Source: Panicum virgatum (lineage: Eukaryota; Streptophyta; Magnoliopsida; Poales; Poaceae). Taken from it: a DNA stretch of 64,000 nucleotides. Shown here in pieces: positions 1-11,062 of the stretch. Location of the stretch: positions 45,163,607 to 45,227,606 of the forward strand of contig NC_053150.1 in assembly GCF_016808335.1 (NCBI RefSeq), read 5' to 3'. The position numbers were made by a program, and so were the translations under genes. The notes under the pieces were generated by a model, which saw nothing but the letters and a program-made list of their open reading frames with translations, was not told the origin of the DNA and ran no database searches. Position 1 is the stretch's first letter; every line of letters starts with the position of its first letter.

Positions 1-791
1 TGTATTGTCTACACTCATTATAAAAATTTCTACTATCCACATGCTCATCTGAATCTAAAAATAAAAAATGTGCTACGGTCATTTGTAATATATAGAAAAT
101 GATTGAAAAATATGTCTATAAATTTTTCATATTCAACCTATCCAATAAACCTACTTCCACATTCAAGTCATCGGTTCTATATATCTCAAATCATTGCATA
201 AATTAAAGAAATCATACTCATCCTCACTATTTCTAAAAGTCACAAATTTCTCTAACTATAGAGCATAAAACGAAGAATAAAGACTATCAATGAAGAGAGG
301 ATGAAGTTGCAAACCTTTGGCGTACTTGGATAACTAGAACACTCACTAAAACTAGAACAAATGGCGGCAACTCTCTAAGGGAAGAACAACCCAGAGCTCG
401 AGCTTCTCTGGTGAAATGGCACTGGCTCGGGCTCGGGGAGGAAGAAGGGTACCAATTTATAGTGGGCGCATTAGTACCGGCTGGTGGCTCCAGCCGGTAC
501 TAACACGCCACATTTAGTACCGGCTGGAGCCACCAGCCGGTACTAAATTTCCTCGCGGAGTTTAGTACCGGCTGGAACCTCCAGCCGGTACTAAACTGTC
601 ACTAGCTGTCGGTGACGGATGTCAGAGCCTGTCGGTGGCAGACTTTAGTACCGGCTGGAGCCACCAGCCGGTACTAATAGGCTCCCAGGGCCACTGTTCC
701 TTTGGCCCGGTACTAAATTTGCACGTTAGTACCGGTCAAAGCCGTAACCGGTATTAACGGCCACGGACGAATGTGCGTTTTTCCAGTAGTG
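1..791. mobile_element. CACTA (En/Spm) transposon, right-hand end
   Basis: The block ends at 791 with the reverse complement of CACTACTGGAAAAACGCAC, a typical grass CACTA terminal inverted repeat. Just inside it is an array of palindromic subterminal repeats (471-758), as expected for this superfamily. The left terminus is not in the window, so the element starts before base 1. Bases 1-456 are AT-rich and contain no open frame I can assign to a transposase, so this may be the end of an autonomous element or a non-autonomous one. The three bases after the end, ATA, would be the target duplication, but it cannot be verified without the other end. Confidence 0.8.
471..758. repeat. Subterminal palindromic repeats of the CACTA end (TTAGTACCGGCTGG motif)
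   Basis: Four near-perfect palindromes of about 33-36 bp, made of TTAGTACCGGCTGG, a short loop and its complement, lie at about 471-503, 512-546, 561-596 and 643-677. Degenerate copies follow up to 758. In CACTA elements such arrays are bound by the element-encoded TNPA-type protein during transposition; that role is known for the superfamily and inferred here. They form strong hairpins. Confidence 0.75.
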
Positions 792-1299
792 ATATTTGAG
801 GGTCGTCAATCATCCTTTATAGCTTATAATTTGCGCTCATACTTATATACATTAGAACTTTAACTACTTTGTCATTTAAAATCACCAAAACCCACTTAGG
901 AGGGTGAATGTCCTTTCACATATACTTCCGTCAAATAATTTTTCATCACCCTTGATAGATGCCATGCCCTAAAACTAAAAAAAATGACTATTCAAATTGA
1001 GACTAGAAGGGTTTTCATGCCATCTTTCTTTTCATATTGAGGGTCTCCATGTTTTCAATCTTTTTTATAACTATGATCCAACATCTAAAAGTGTTCTCAT
1101 TCATATGTGCTAATTCCTTAAGACTATTGTCATTAATCACCAAAACGCACACGAGCCTAAATGTTCTTCAAATGTATTCTACATTGAGCTGGAAGATTGG
1201 TGCGCCTCCGGTGCGCCCCAGACTCTACATATATCCATGGGGTGCAACAATGTGTCCAAAATATCCATGATGCATTTGACATGCATATCACTCAACAAA
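792..1299. other. AT-rich intergenic DNA, nothing recognised
   Basis: Short open frames occur here, for example one at 1037-1270, but they show no recognisable protein motif, no leader and no splice structure. I see no repeat or terminal inverted repeat. Confidence 0.5.
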
Positions 1300-1491
1300 A
1301 TTAAACCAACAATGCGCCACTAACAATAGAAAACATAATTCATCACATTTCACAGATGGTTCACCACACTAGCAAATATGGTTTTACAAATTGAACCAAC
1401 AATACATCACTAACAGTAGAAAAACATAATTCGTCACATTTCACAGATGGTTCACCACACTTCACCACACTAGCAAATAGAGTTTCACAAG
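1300..1491. repeat. Tandem duplication, two units of about 90-100 bp
   Basis: Unit 1 (about 1300-1389) and unit 2 (about 1390-1491) share the same order of words: an ACCAACAAT start, then CATAATTC, then TCACATTTCACAGATGG, then CTAGCAAATA. Unit 2 has an extra internal doubling of TTCACCACAC. No coding potential is seen. Confidence 0.7.
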
Positions 1492-1597
1492 TATAAGGTT
1501 CACAAGCCCTAACTAATCATAAATAGAGTTCATCCACACATCACATAGTTCAACACAATCAAGCCACACAATCATAGTCTTACATGTCCTATACATA

Positions 1598-1598
1598 A

Positions 1599-1670
<72 letters not shown>

Positions 1671-1673
1671 GAT
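1598..1673. repeat. (ATAG)n tetranucleotide microsatellite
   Basis: An uninterrupted run of about 18 ATAG units. The two minus-strand open frames crossing it are only periodic repeat translation. Confidence 0.95.
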
Positions 1674-1974
1674 AACTCGACATCGCTGTGTAACTGCATC
1701 CCAAGCCACACAATTGTAGTCATTCACATAAATTACAAAGACCAACACATGATATGGATTTGATATACATTTCAAGTTTCACCACCTCACCTTTTGAAAT
1801 CCGCCACATCCTCTCATCTCCTCAAATTCAAAAACATTTCACAGTACCGGACATCCACCTTGGGATTAGAAAGTCTACAATAAGTCATGATTAATACTCA
1901 TATCTAGATAGTCTAAGAACCAATTAAGATGAGAATTAGTATATACATGTCTAGAAAATGATCATGGGAAAAAC

Positions 1975-2480
1975 TAGTCGTCTGCACTTGACCAACCACC
2001 AGCACGAGATGCTTCAGCTTTCTTACTAGAAATTCAATGACCTTGGTCAATAGGACAGTGAATGAATACGACAAAGTTGCCTCAGCTACTATCAGATGAG
2101 ACTAATACAAGCAATTCTATTAGTAATTGCAAAATTTAATAGAAACACAATAATATAAGAAAATTTGTTTGCACACACAAAACTGTTTCATAGAAAAACA
2201 AGCACTTCAAAAGACACCAACCGCGGGTGGATGAGCAAGGAAGTTCCGATCAAATCTGAAATATTTCTTAAACACATGTTTATAGTGTGACATTCTCATC
2301 GTGCTGCACATAAGGATAGAGAAATTATACATGCAACTTCCCCAAAAGTCTAAAAAGAGCAATGAATAGATTTCTCCCTACATTTCCCAGCTTTCTCATC
2401 AACCAGGCGCTCACTCCTTGATCATCATTATTGTCAAGCGTCTTTAAAACCTGGCAAAATTGGCTGAAGGAAGGTGACTT
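1975..2480 (-). pseudogene. Possible exon remnants of an unidentified minus-strand gene
   Basis: On the minus strand, a pyrimidine-rich acceptor ending in TTTCTAG near 2030 is followed by a short open segment reading KKAEASRAGGWSSADD and a stop near 1977. It looks like a terminal exon. A second open segment near 2385-2465 reads DNNDDQGVSAWLMRKLGNVG. I do not recognise the family and cannot join the segments with confidence. They could be chance open frames. Confidence 0.2.
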
Positions 2481-3503
2481 TTGCTCCTAACCACTAAAAA
2501 ATCATCTCCTTGCTACAAGACACTATTCAAATATCCCTGTTTGCTACAAGAGATTGAAGTCTATTTTTATTCAGATTAAATTAAAAGAAATGGGAAATGA
2601 CCAAATTATCCCCACTAGACAACCCAATCGACAATCCCATCCGGATCGAACTCATTCCCATCAGGCATTCACCATCGGGCAGCAGCTCTTCCGACGCGTA
2701 AGCACCGAGCCCTTGCCATCAAGGGATCTAATGCGGATTGGTGGCGTGATTGGGCGAGATGATTTCCTTCTTGGTTTCTTGGAATAATGTGAACCTCATC
2801 ATACGAGGGTGCTTTCCTAATTAGATTTTTTTTCTACCTTATTTTGTATACGGGTCACCCCATGCGCTATGCCCTTTTGTGGGTGACATAATTTTTTACT
2901 TCCCTTCTTGAATGAGCAATGACACATGTAATATAATAAATTTATATAAGCCTATCTATCAAAGTTCCAGGACAATTAATGGATGACATTAGTTTTTTCT
3001 TAACAGATTGCCCAACAGCCCCTTTGTTATGGTTTGTTGGCACTATAGATCTTCAATACATTTGGGCTACTTTTCTGTGCTAATTGAAATCACAGCTGTG
3101 CTAATTGGCACTATAGATTTTGGGCTAAATTTATAGCTATGGCTGCTTGATACCCTAAGATCTCCAACAGATCTACTTTTTGCAAAAAAAAACATACAAG
3201 TTTAAATTTTTTATACAAAGGAATGTGCAATGCCTGTCACACTGTTTTGCACCACTGCTAATTTTCTGTGACTATTTAGTTGTGATAGCGGTTCACTATT
3301 AATATACTATTTATCTATAGTATAATTAATTTTTTGTTAGTTTGGTGAGTTTCATAATGGAATAAAGTCATGAATGTACACTTTTACACAAAAAGTATCT
3401 CATGTTTTAAGAAAATATAATTGAAACTTAGCATCCATGTTTTGCTATCACATCCTACACTTGATGTAAACCTCCAACAAACCATGATACTTGGTATTTA
3501 TTA
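2481..3503. other. Intergenic DNA, nothing recognised
   Basis: AT-rich sequence with a short, more GC-rich patch at about 2620-2790. An open frame at 2554-2787 has no recognisable motif. No repeat boundary was found. Confidence 0.4.
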
Positions 3504-3653
3504 CTCAATTTGTTCAAAATTGTAGGTCGTTTTGACTTTGTTAGATACATATGTATTATTATGAATCTAGACATAGTGTATATGTAGGTGCATAGAAAAA
3601 AAACTATGTAACTAAAAAGAGTCAAAACGAACTATAATTTAGGAAGGCGCAAG
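3504..3653. mobile_element. Stowaway-like MITE (degenerate)
   Basis: About 150 bp with long inverted arms. The left arm contains TTGTAGGTCGTTTTGACTTT and the right arm contains its degenerate complement, GTCAAAACGAACTATAATTT. TA flanks both ends (3502-3503 and 3654-3655), as expected for Stowaway (Tc1/mariner-derived) elements. The outermost bases have decayed from the usual CTCCCTCCGTCCC consensus, so this is an old copy. Confidence 0.7.
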
Positions 3654-4109
3654 TAAATGAATTGATATAGAATCAATTGTTGATTTTAGCAGCAAACTTA
3701 GCTTTGAATTAATTAAAATAATTACTATAATTGGATAGGCCATATCTTTACTTTTAGTGGCAAAATGCAAAGGAATAGTTGAAACAAACATATCCTATTC
3801 TAATAAAATACTAGATAATGGCGAAAATGTAACTTCACCAACAAATGCAAAATGTCTTGAATTTGACTGATTGGAATAAATAACTGTTGATATTTGAGCC
3901 ATTTTCACTTAGTATCTTCAAGTTTCCAGGATACTCATGCGTCTAGAAATTTTACCTTGTATCTAAAATGATATATATACATTCCCCCGTATGATCCCAT
4001 ATTCCAATCAATCAAATATGCATGAGGTTAGTGCCAGCCAGGCTCCTAGAAATGTTTCCAACTGAACGTATGGGTGTGAAGTGTGGAATTAGGCCTGCTA
4101 GTGGGACGG

Positions 4110-4560
4110 GTCCGTTTGGGTTTTTCGGGTCGGGTACTGAGATGAGTCTTATTGAGTCTTATTGGTACGGGTGGAAATGAGTTTTAGTGACTCGCGAGTC
4201 CGAGTCTTCCCATTTCGCAGCCTCGCAGGGAGGCTCCGCCCCCGACCCCCCGTCTGCCACCGTTCCGCCGCCCCCCGCCGATTGCGCTCGTCGCCGGCTA
4301 TCCTCCCCGTCGCCCTTGCAAGGCCGCAAGGTGCAGGCCGCCCTCCTCGCCGGCCATCCTTGCAAGGCCGCAGGGAGCAGGCCGCCCTCTTTGCCGGCCG
4401 TCGGACTGCCATCCGGCGCCGGGCCGCCGGGCCGCCCTCCTTGCTGGTCGTCCGCACCATCCGCCCTACCCGCCGGCTCGTCCCGCCCCTCCGCGCCAGG
4501 TGATTGATCTTCTTTTTGCCCCATCGACTCTCCTCCGACCCTCCCCCATCTCTTCCCGCG
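4110..4560. other. GC-rich, CpG-rich block with direct repeats
   Basis: A sharp GC-rich island lies in AT-rich surroundings. Within it, about 4310-4405 holds two imperfect direct repeats of about 48 bp that share CCTTGCAAGGCCGCA and GCAGGCCGCCCTC. Four overlapping open frames on both strands (between 4149 and 4590) arise from the base composition and none has a recognisable domain. It may be the 5' end of a gene or a transposon-carried fragment; I cannot tell which. Confidence 0.4.
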
Positions 4561-5299
4561 CATCTCATTACCAATCCAGTGCTTCATCAAGTGTGAAACA
4601 AGAACTGCCTCTCATGTGTAGTCCATAGATCAGAGCTCACGCTCTTGAAAGAAATTCATGAGATCAGTGGATACTCTGCCTTACCCCTTTCCATGGTGCT
4701 CGTCCATTGACTGCGCCTCTCCCTGTCAAAACATCGACATTACAGAATCAGGAGGCATTGTGTGGAATCAAGTCTTGCGAGCTGTGGCCTATTGTTGCCT
4801 ATACTTACTGCTCTTTTTGGATTCCCCCCTTACCGCGCCGGCCCAGGGGATAGTCCGTTTGAGAAATATCATTATTATAGTTTCTAGGCCGCGAGATAAT
4901 TGTTGCTGAAATTCTGTTTGTGCTATTCTCTTCCTGTGATTATACTGCAACACCTTTTCAGGCGTGCAGGCTACAATACATGGTCAAGTCTCGTATCTAC
5001 GTTTATTCCAATTACAGTATCCTTAGCAAGTTCCCTTAGCCAGATCTGCCTCTCATGTGTACTGTTCGGCAGATAAAATTATTTTTGCTAGTCTAAACTG
5101 TTTCCTGCTACTGTTAGTTACCTTTTCACATATGACAAAACATTTGGCTTGAACAATATTGTATTGTTGTTCTGCTATTGATTAGCATGAGGTATATTTA
5201 TTTTAGGGTGCCTTTATTTTGTAAGGTAAATAATATTCCTATTTCATGGATAATTGCCTGATCACCATCAGTATTTACACATTCCCATGTCTGGAAGTC
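4561..5299. other. Intergenic DNA, nothing recognised
   Basis: AT-rich sequence with one 83-codon plus-strand open frame (4658-4909) that has no identifiable motif. No terminal repeats were found. Confidence 0.4.
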
Positions 5300-5850
5300 C
5301 GGACGTCATTTTGACGATTCCGCTTATCTTCGGTGGAATTTCATCATGAGGTTGGATCCATCTGAAAGTAGACTCCAAGACCTTTCTAACAAGAACTCAT
5401 GGGCCTCGAACAACCTTTGGAGCAAAGAACATTTCTTTCCTCATGCCTCCTTCCACTTGTTTGTTGTCATTGTACTCCATTCTCCAATCTGGTTCATATT
5501 TCAAGTTCCTAATCATAAGAAAATCATCACAAGGATTTAGTAGCACCTCATTTGGAGGATAATTTGTTTGGACAGCGAGAAATGACTTTACCTGATAGTT
5601 GAGTTGTTGTGCACGAGCTCGAGTAATTGATCGTTGTGTGAAATAGGCATGGCTGTATCGGTAGAAGAGTCATTGGTCCTTGCTGTGAAATAGGCATGGT
5701 TGTATCGATAGAAGGGATGTCCTCATCACCCTCAGTTTGTCCAAATGGTTATCAAGCATCCCTTTTCAAACCGCCACCTCCATCTTCTTCATCCTCTAGT
5801 CATGGCCTCCCCACCGACCTGACTCCGGAATGCAACATGTCCTAAACATT
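5300..5850 (-). pseudogene. Remnant of LTR-retrotransposon polyprotein C-terminus (copy 1)
   Basis: Read on the minus strand from about 5850 downward, broken frames give an acidic stretch (DEDIPSIDTTMPISQQGPM), then the motif ITRARAQQLNYQV, then SFLAVQTNYPPNEVLLNP. The ITRARAxxLNYQV motif close to the end of the polyprotein is familiar from grass gypsy-type elements. Internal stops and frame changes show it is dead. The same sequence recurs at 13528-13790 in the second copy of the segmental duplication. No LTR could be delimited here. Confidence 0.5.
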
Positions 5851-6750
5851 TGACCAACTTTCAAGGCAAGCCCCAAATATATTATGCACATCTCATTATA
5901 TTTACTACAACTTTATAGAATGTGCAAAAGTGTAAAGGATTACAATTTATGCCATGTTTTGTGCAGCATTTCACATGGTTAATTAGCTTCGTGTCTTATT
6001 TTACTAGCAAAAAGAGGTGGCTCAATTGTTCCATTTCCTATCTATATCAAATATAGGTGCTAACATCTGCTAAGCATTGATGTCTAAACGAGAATTGGTT
6101 TCTAGCACCTCATGCATCCCATGTGAAATATTGTTTCCGTTTGCTAAGCACAAGTAAAGTATGAGTTGGAGATGCCCCGAGAGGAAATCCTGGATCTAAC
6201 TATGTATCGTCACTGTTTTGCATAAAAGTACGAAAGTACCTAAAGCTATGTACAGTCACCAAAACTATACATAATCTATTTGGGTTTGTGAACATTATGG
6301 AAACAAGAAAAATCCATCGTGGTCCGCCCCCATTCCTTGTCTATTTGTAATGTATCACTAGTAGGTATGTGAGTCTTAATAATTTTGAGTCACTAATTGA
6401 TTAAAAAACTTGATAAAATAAACTAGAACAACATTCCATGCAATTAGTTTAAAAGGAGATTACATATCACCATAGCTAATTAGTTGGTATAAAAAATCAT
6501 CGTTGTGTACCCTACATCTATCCTTTATCAGCAATGATTATAAGTTGAAATTAATGTTAATATATACACTGTATCACGATTTCATCGACACCATGTGGCC
6601 AGTCTTACCAAATTTAGCATTCAGTTCTCCAACTGAGTGTTGTGCCGCCTACTGGTTCCCCACACAGGCACCAAACGAAAAACAGTCGAAGTCAAACACC
6701 CGTCATGCCAAATCTCCTGGCACACCAACATGTAGGGCCGCTTCATAGTG

Positions 6751-6769
6751 CCACGTCACTGATCCGCGG
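6751..6769 (+). promoter_or_regulatory. Histone type I promoter element, intact (H2B copy 1, distal)
   Basis: The sequence CCACGTCACTGATCCGCGG joins a hexamer (ACGTCA) to the reverse complement of the octamer CGCGGATC. This is the composite type I element of plant histone promoters, which drives S-phase and meristem expression. It lies about 190 bp upstream of the TATA box. A further octamer-like CGATCCGC is at 6815-6822. Confidence 0.8.
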
Positions 6770-6884
6770 CATCTAAAAAATCCTCCTTCTCCCATATCTC
6801 TCGCGCCATGTTAGCGATCCGCATCAATCTCCATTTTGTTTTTCCTCTGGAACGGCGGAGTGCAACCGAATCCATCTAACCCAT

Positions 6885-6903
6885 CCACGTCACTAATCTG
6901 TGG
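6885..6903 (+). promoter_or_regulatory. Degenerate histone type I element (H2B copy 1, proximal)
   Basis: The hexamer CCACGTCA is intact, but the octamer half has become TAATCTGTGG. In copy 2 the equivalent element (18641-18659) is nearly intact. A CCAAT-like motif follows near 6917. Confidence 0.6.
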
Positions 6904-6941
6904 CTCGCATCTCCCACCAATCACGGCCCACCTCTCAACCT

Positions 6942-6948
6942 TTATAAA
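6942..6948 (+). promoter_or_regulatory. TATA box of H2B copy 1
   Basis: TTATAAA lies about 154 bp upstream of the start codon, with a pyrimidine-rich leader between. The position and context are the same in copy 2, which supports function. Confidence 0.75.
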
Positions 6949-7101
6949 GCCACACCCCCACCCTCCCTTCCTCTTCATCAAGCAGATCCAAATCCCCAAA
7001 GAATTTCCTAATCCCCCTGATCCCAAAGATAGTAGAGAAGCCAACCCACCTGATCCCGAAGGCACCCAAAGCAGATCGAGAAGAAGCTCGCTGAGGAGGA
7101 G

Positions 7102-7503
7102 ATGGCAACTAAGAAGGCGGAGAAGACCCTAGTCGGGAAGAAGCCTAATGCTGAGAAGAGGCTGCCGGCCGGCAAGTCCGCCAGCAAGGACGACGAGAAG
7201 AAGGGCAAGAAGAAGGTGAACAAGAGTTTGGAGATGTACAAGATATACATCTTTAAGGTGCTCAAGCAGGTCCACCCCAACATGGGAATCTCCTCCAAGG
7301 CTATGTCCATCATGAACTCGTTCATGAATGATCTTTTCGAGAAACTAGCGGCGGAGGCGGCCAAGCTTGCGTGGTACAACAAGAAATCCACCATCACCTC
7401 CCGTGATATCCAGACCTCGGTTTGCCTCATCCTCCCCGGCGAGCTCGCCAAGCACGCCGTCTCCGAGGGCACCAAGGCCGTCACCAAGTTCACCACCTCT
7501 TAG
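7102..7503 (+). CDS. Histone H2B variant, copy 1 (133 aa)
   Basis: H2B pairs with H2A in the nucleosome core. Residues 1-40 are a lysine-rich tail, shorter than usual for plant H2B and without repeated AEKKP blocks. The histone fold follows with the family motifs [21 protein letters not shown] and [10 protein letters not shown]. The C-terminal helix [20 protein letters not shown] keeps the acidic-patch Glu and His and the ubiquitinable Lys of AVTKF. Unusual residues are Cys where H2Bs have Arg ([10 protein letters not shown] for AVRLxLPGEL) and, in this copy only, Trp in the AWYNKK loop in place of the Arg seen in copy 2. The gene is intronless with TATA and histone-type promoter elements upstream. 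The ATG at 7102 matches the family N-terminus. The open frame and promoter suggest an expressed variant, but the Arg-to-Trp change could mark early decay. Confidence 0.95.
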   Translation: MATKKAEKTLVGKKPNAEKRLPAGKSASKDDEKKGKKKVNKSLEMYKIYIFKVLKQVHPNMGISSKAMSIMNSFMNDLFEKLAAEAAKLAWYNKKSTITSRDIQTSVCLILPGELAKHAVSEGTKAVTKFTTS

Positions 7504-8120
7504 GCGATGCGGTTGTGTTGTGATCGTCTCTGTCGTGCTTAGATCTGTAGTAGGAGCCTCTCTTGAGGGGTGTCAAGCTGGAACTTTTTTCATTATCTAA
7601 AAAATTCTATGTACTAGGTGCTGCAGTGGTGGAAGTTACCCTGGTCGTCAATCTATCTCCAATAGTTGGTCTCCTGAATGATGTAAGAAGGCTGTGCGTG
7701 TGCTTTTGTGATTCGGGTGTCATGTTCCTAAATAGTATGGTTCATCCTTGCAATTACTGATTGCGAATTTACATGTCTCGCTCGAGGTCATAGCACTTCG
7801 CGTTGTGGGGTTATGGTTGTGAAACTGAGGACCAAATTTACATAACTTGAGAGGGGAATAGCAAAATTTCGTAATAGTATAATTTTGAATATTTTGGCAG
7901 CATTATTAAAGTTCAGGTCTATCTTTGGCAATGACATTCATCCTCCTGCCCCACAGATTTTTGCAAATTATGTTCTTTGAATAATTTGATTTCGAATTTA
8001 TGCCCCTGAAAGCACGCTGATGCCGAATGTTTGGGTGGGAGATTTCCAAAAGATGGTAATTGCTTTGGTGGGTGTTGAATTTGGAAATCCCTTGTATGCC
8101 TAATTTCCAAAAGATGGTAA

Positions 8121-9540
8121 TTGCGTCTCCAATAGTTTTTTATTTTTTCTCCCCAAATCTTGTTGTTTGCCAACTCCCAAAATATGTATGGGGAGGGAAA
8201 AAAAGAGATTGTCTCCAAGAGTACCCATTTTAAGAGCATCTCCAAGAGTGCCTAAAAAATAAAGCCCAAAAAACTAGTTTTGGGACCTTGCCAAAAACTA
8301 TTGGGAGAAAAAAAGTCCCCCTCCTCCAACAGTTCCCAAAAATTAGCTGTAAAATAATTTAATTACTACCACATCATCCACTTAACTGCACAGTAAATAT
8401 CTGTTCTCTAACTTCCAATCGAAGCAGCTTGAGCTCCTCCCTCTCCCTCTCTTTCTATTCCTCTCTCCACCGAAGCAATCAGCTGCTGAAGGTCCAAGCC
8501 GAGTACCATGCGCCACTCCTTGAGCAAAATAGGCAACCAGTGTTGCTAGCAACTCAAGCCGCCCCACTTCTACATCTGCCATTCCTCCACCCACAAGCCT
8601 CGATAGCATCAGCAGAGCTACAACTCCTCAACAGTGGAGGGCCTTGCGTCATTGCGCACTGCAGGACATATGGAACAGAGGAAAAACGGCACCCAGGGAG
8701 AAACCGCACTGCAGGGAGGAGAAGAAATCGCGCGGAATCCGTTCAACTTCAAGGATTGGGAGTGCGACCGAGCGGCACAAAAATGGCTCGAGTTTCAGCC
8801 AGTTTTGGTCGTGCGGGAATATTGGGCAGTGGTTTAGGGAACTGTTGGAGCTGCTGTTTTTTAGTTTATTGCCAAAACTACTTTTTGGAAGTGTATATTG
8901 GGCACTCTTGGAGATGCTCTAACTTCCCAAATATGAAAAAATATGGCCCCAAGATGAATTACGCATCTCCTGTGCGTCCTCCTTCTTCATTCCTTCTTCC
9001 TGCTCCCCCGCAGCGGCGCTGCTCCTGCTCCCCTATGGCGGTGGTGGAGCTCGGGCTCCTACTCGTGCTAGTGGCTCCGGGCACTTGCCGCCTCCTCGGC
9101 GGTCGACCTTACCGATCGGGATTTTGCCTGCGGCTAGCTGCTGGCGCGGGCTGCTGCCATGGTGGCCCACTGCCTCGCCTCCACGCTGAGCTTGGTGCGT
9201 CCATTGGCGTGGCGCTGGTGCTGACGGCCCCATCGGGGCTGGTGGGATGCGGCGGCGCATTCAGACGGGACACTGCCGGGTGGGTCGCGGTCGCGAGGGG
9301 CACCAGAGAGGTAGAGGTGGACCTGCCGCCGCCGCCGTCATAGGAAGATGAGGAGGGCCTGGTCACGCACGCCGGATGGGGGGGCGACGGATGCGTGTGT
9401 ATATTTAGGTACGAGGATGGTCGATTTGTCAATTATTAGCAGATGGGGAAGTAGGATGGTGAATTATTGGAGACTTTTTTTTATTCTTTTTCTAAAAATT
9501 AAGAATGGGGGAGAGAGATGAGGAACTGTTACAGATGCTC
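8121..9540. mobile_element. Tourist/PIF-Harbinger-like element, outer of a nested pair
   Basis: The left end (from TTGCGTCTCCAATAGTTTTT) and right end (reverse complement beginning GAGCATCTGTAACAGTTCCT) are diverged versions of the GAGCATCTCCAACAGTT-type terminus. TAA flanks both sides (8118-8120 and 9541-9543). Copy 2 of the segmental duplication lacks this insertion near 19900. A GC-rich internal segment (about 9000-9350) may be captured host sequence; its open frames are not recognisable. The left terminus has decayed, so that boundary is approximate. Confidence 0.55.
8234..8919. mobile_element. Tourist/PIF-Harbinger-like element, inner (686 bp)
   Basis: The terminal inverted repeats are identical over 19 bp (GAGCATCTCCAAGAGTGCC). 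They are flanked by a perfect TAA target duplication (8231-8233 and 8920-8922), the signature of PIF/Harbinger and Tourist elements. No transposase is seen, so it is non-autonomous. It sits inside the larger related element 8121-9540. Overlapping open frames across it (for example 8429-9343) ignore these boundaries and are not genes. Confidence 0.8.
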
Positions 9541-9543
9541 TAA

Positions 9544-10400
9544 ACTCAGGGAAGGAGAACCTCCCATCGATAACTAGATGTCTTATTCAAATGACATCCC
9601 ATAGATTGCTCATCCTGGAAAATGTCAGGGAACCTAAGGTTATTTGAGTTTCCAAACTAGGCCGTGAAAATTTTTTAGGCTAGTCTTGATGAGGAAAAGT
9701 TGGAGATTATGGGCGTCAGCTATTCGCTAGATAAGAAAATAGCCCATTTAAAACATGGCTCGCAAAGAGTAGTAGTTGGGACAGTGTGGCCCATTTTAAT
9801 TCGGATCCAGCACAGCACTCCACTTTCTCCAAGATAATAAAAAATTGTCTAAAAGAGACGAAAACAAATCATTTCAAATGATATTAAAAATGGATTTTTC
9901 TCCAAAAAAATTATTAAAGATGGAAGCGTCCTAGCACGAAAAATGAAATGCGAGTCCCACAGCAATACAAAACTGTACACGCGTGGTTGTAGATTTAAAC
10001 TCAACTTATCTAAATTGAAGTGAAGGCACAAATATCACCATCTGATGTGAAAATTGCTCGACATCCCTTATTCACACATCAAGCGCTCCCATAAAACTGT
10101 CCAAACGGCAACAGACAACTGAATTCACCTTTATAACAACACAACTGAACTGAATGCATGTCCTGAGTTACGTAAACCTGACAATATTTTCCGTGTTATA
10201 AAGTTGAGCGAGTAAATCTTCTCTCATTTTTTATTTTTTTCAAAAGCCGAAATGTGAGGCGTACATCACAGCAGTCAGCAGGAGAATGTCGGTTAAGCTA
10301 TAGCAGTAAAAAAACGACCATATATATCCTATCCCTCGTGAGCCATGGCTGGTGCGCTGCTACATAAACCAATTCACCATCCAGAAACGAAACCGTTAGT
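9544..10400. other. Intergenic DNA shared with the second duplication copy
   Basis: Up to about 10320 this matches 19945-20895 with small differences and holds no gene I can identify. It marks the downstream part of the duplicated segment. Copy 2 carries an extra MITE in this interval. Confidence 0.6.
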
Positions 10401-10549
10401 CCACCGCTTCCCCCTTCAAAATTTCGAATTCTGATCCCCAATCGCTCGGTCACTCTGCGTCCGCAACCCGCCGCACCACCGGATGATCAAGCCCTAACCC
10501 AAACCGGCCGGCCAGCCGACCACCACAACCACCGGACACCGGCGCAGCC

Positions 10550-11062
10550 ATGGAGGCGCTGTTCAGGCAGGCCATCGAGCGCCGGGACGCGGCAGAGGCA
10601 CGGATGCGGCAGCAGGTGGTGTCCTACTCCCACACCGCCGCTCGCGCCCTCATTGCCGCGGGCCACCCGCCCCCGTCGTGGCTCCTCCCGCGCCCCGCCC
10701 CATTCGCAGCCCTCGATTGCCGGGGCGCGGGCGCAGTGGAGGCGCAGATGCGGCAGCAGGTGGAGGCCTACTCTCGGTCCCTCGCCCGCACTCTTGTTGG
10801 GGCCAGCCACATGCCCCCGCCGTGGCTCCTCCCACCCGACGCCGGCGCTAGGGCCTTGGACCATCGGGACCGGGCGGAGGAGCAGATGGGGAAGCAGATA
10901 ATGCCCTACTCCCAGTCCCTCGCCGTCGGCCACCGCCCCACGCGGCGTGGCTCCTCCAGGCCCCCGTTGCAGATGTCGCTTGCACCCTCCTCGCCGCCGG
11001 CCACCGCCCTCCGGCGTGGCTCCTCCATGCCCCTGTTGTACTCCCTCCGTTCCAAATTATAA
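10550..11062 (+). pseudogene. Internally repeated protein gene, frameshifted and ended by a MITE
   Basis: The open frame encodes a 170-residue, Ala/Pro/Arg-rich product. Two clear repeats of about 47 residues (near 12-58 and 59-106) share MRQQV, YS, AR-L and PPxWLLP. A third begins near residue 107 (EEQMGKQIMPYSQSLA). After about 10930 the expected repeat text continues in another frame, which reads AAWLLQAPV and then LLAAGHRPPAWLLHAP, so a one-base shift has broken repeat 3. The last codons and the stop come from the Stowaway MITE that starts at 11041. A CA-rich leader and TATA-like sequence upstream suggest an original host gene. I do not recognise the family, and no signal peptide or membrane segment is visible. 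It may still be transcribed. Confidence 0.5.

Larger units (their letters stand above)
5585..10320 (+). repeat. Segmental duplication carrying H2B, copy 1
   Basis: This stretch is collinear with 13523-20895, running from a shared start near TGATAGTTGAGTTGTTGTGC to a shared end near GTGAGGCG and GTCAGCAGGAGAATGTC. Similarity extends through non-coding flanks, so it is a DNA duplication and not retroposition. Copy 1 has its own insertions (nested elements at 8121-9540) and lacks the CACTA element and MITE found in copy 2. The 1.2 kb upstream of the gene (5860-6740) holds no other feature I can identify. Confidence 0.85.

Noticed and set aside
471..758. Regularly spaced palindromes resembling a CRISPR-like array
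   Set aside because: They are CACTA subterminal repeats next to a terminal inverted repeat, spacers are not uniform, and the DNA is eukaryotic.
4149..4590. Four overlapping frames of 106-143 codons on both strands
   Set aside because: Equal openness on both strands follows from GC-rich composition; no start context, motif or splice structure.
8429..9343. 304-codon plus-strand frame
   Set aside because: It runs across the boundary of the inner Tourist-like element and the outer one; it has no domain.
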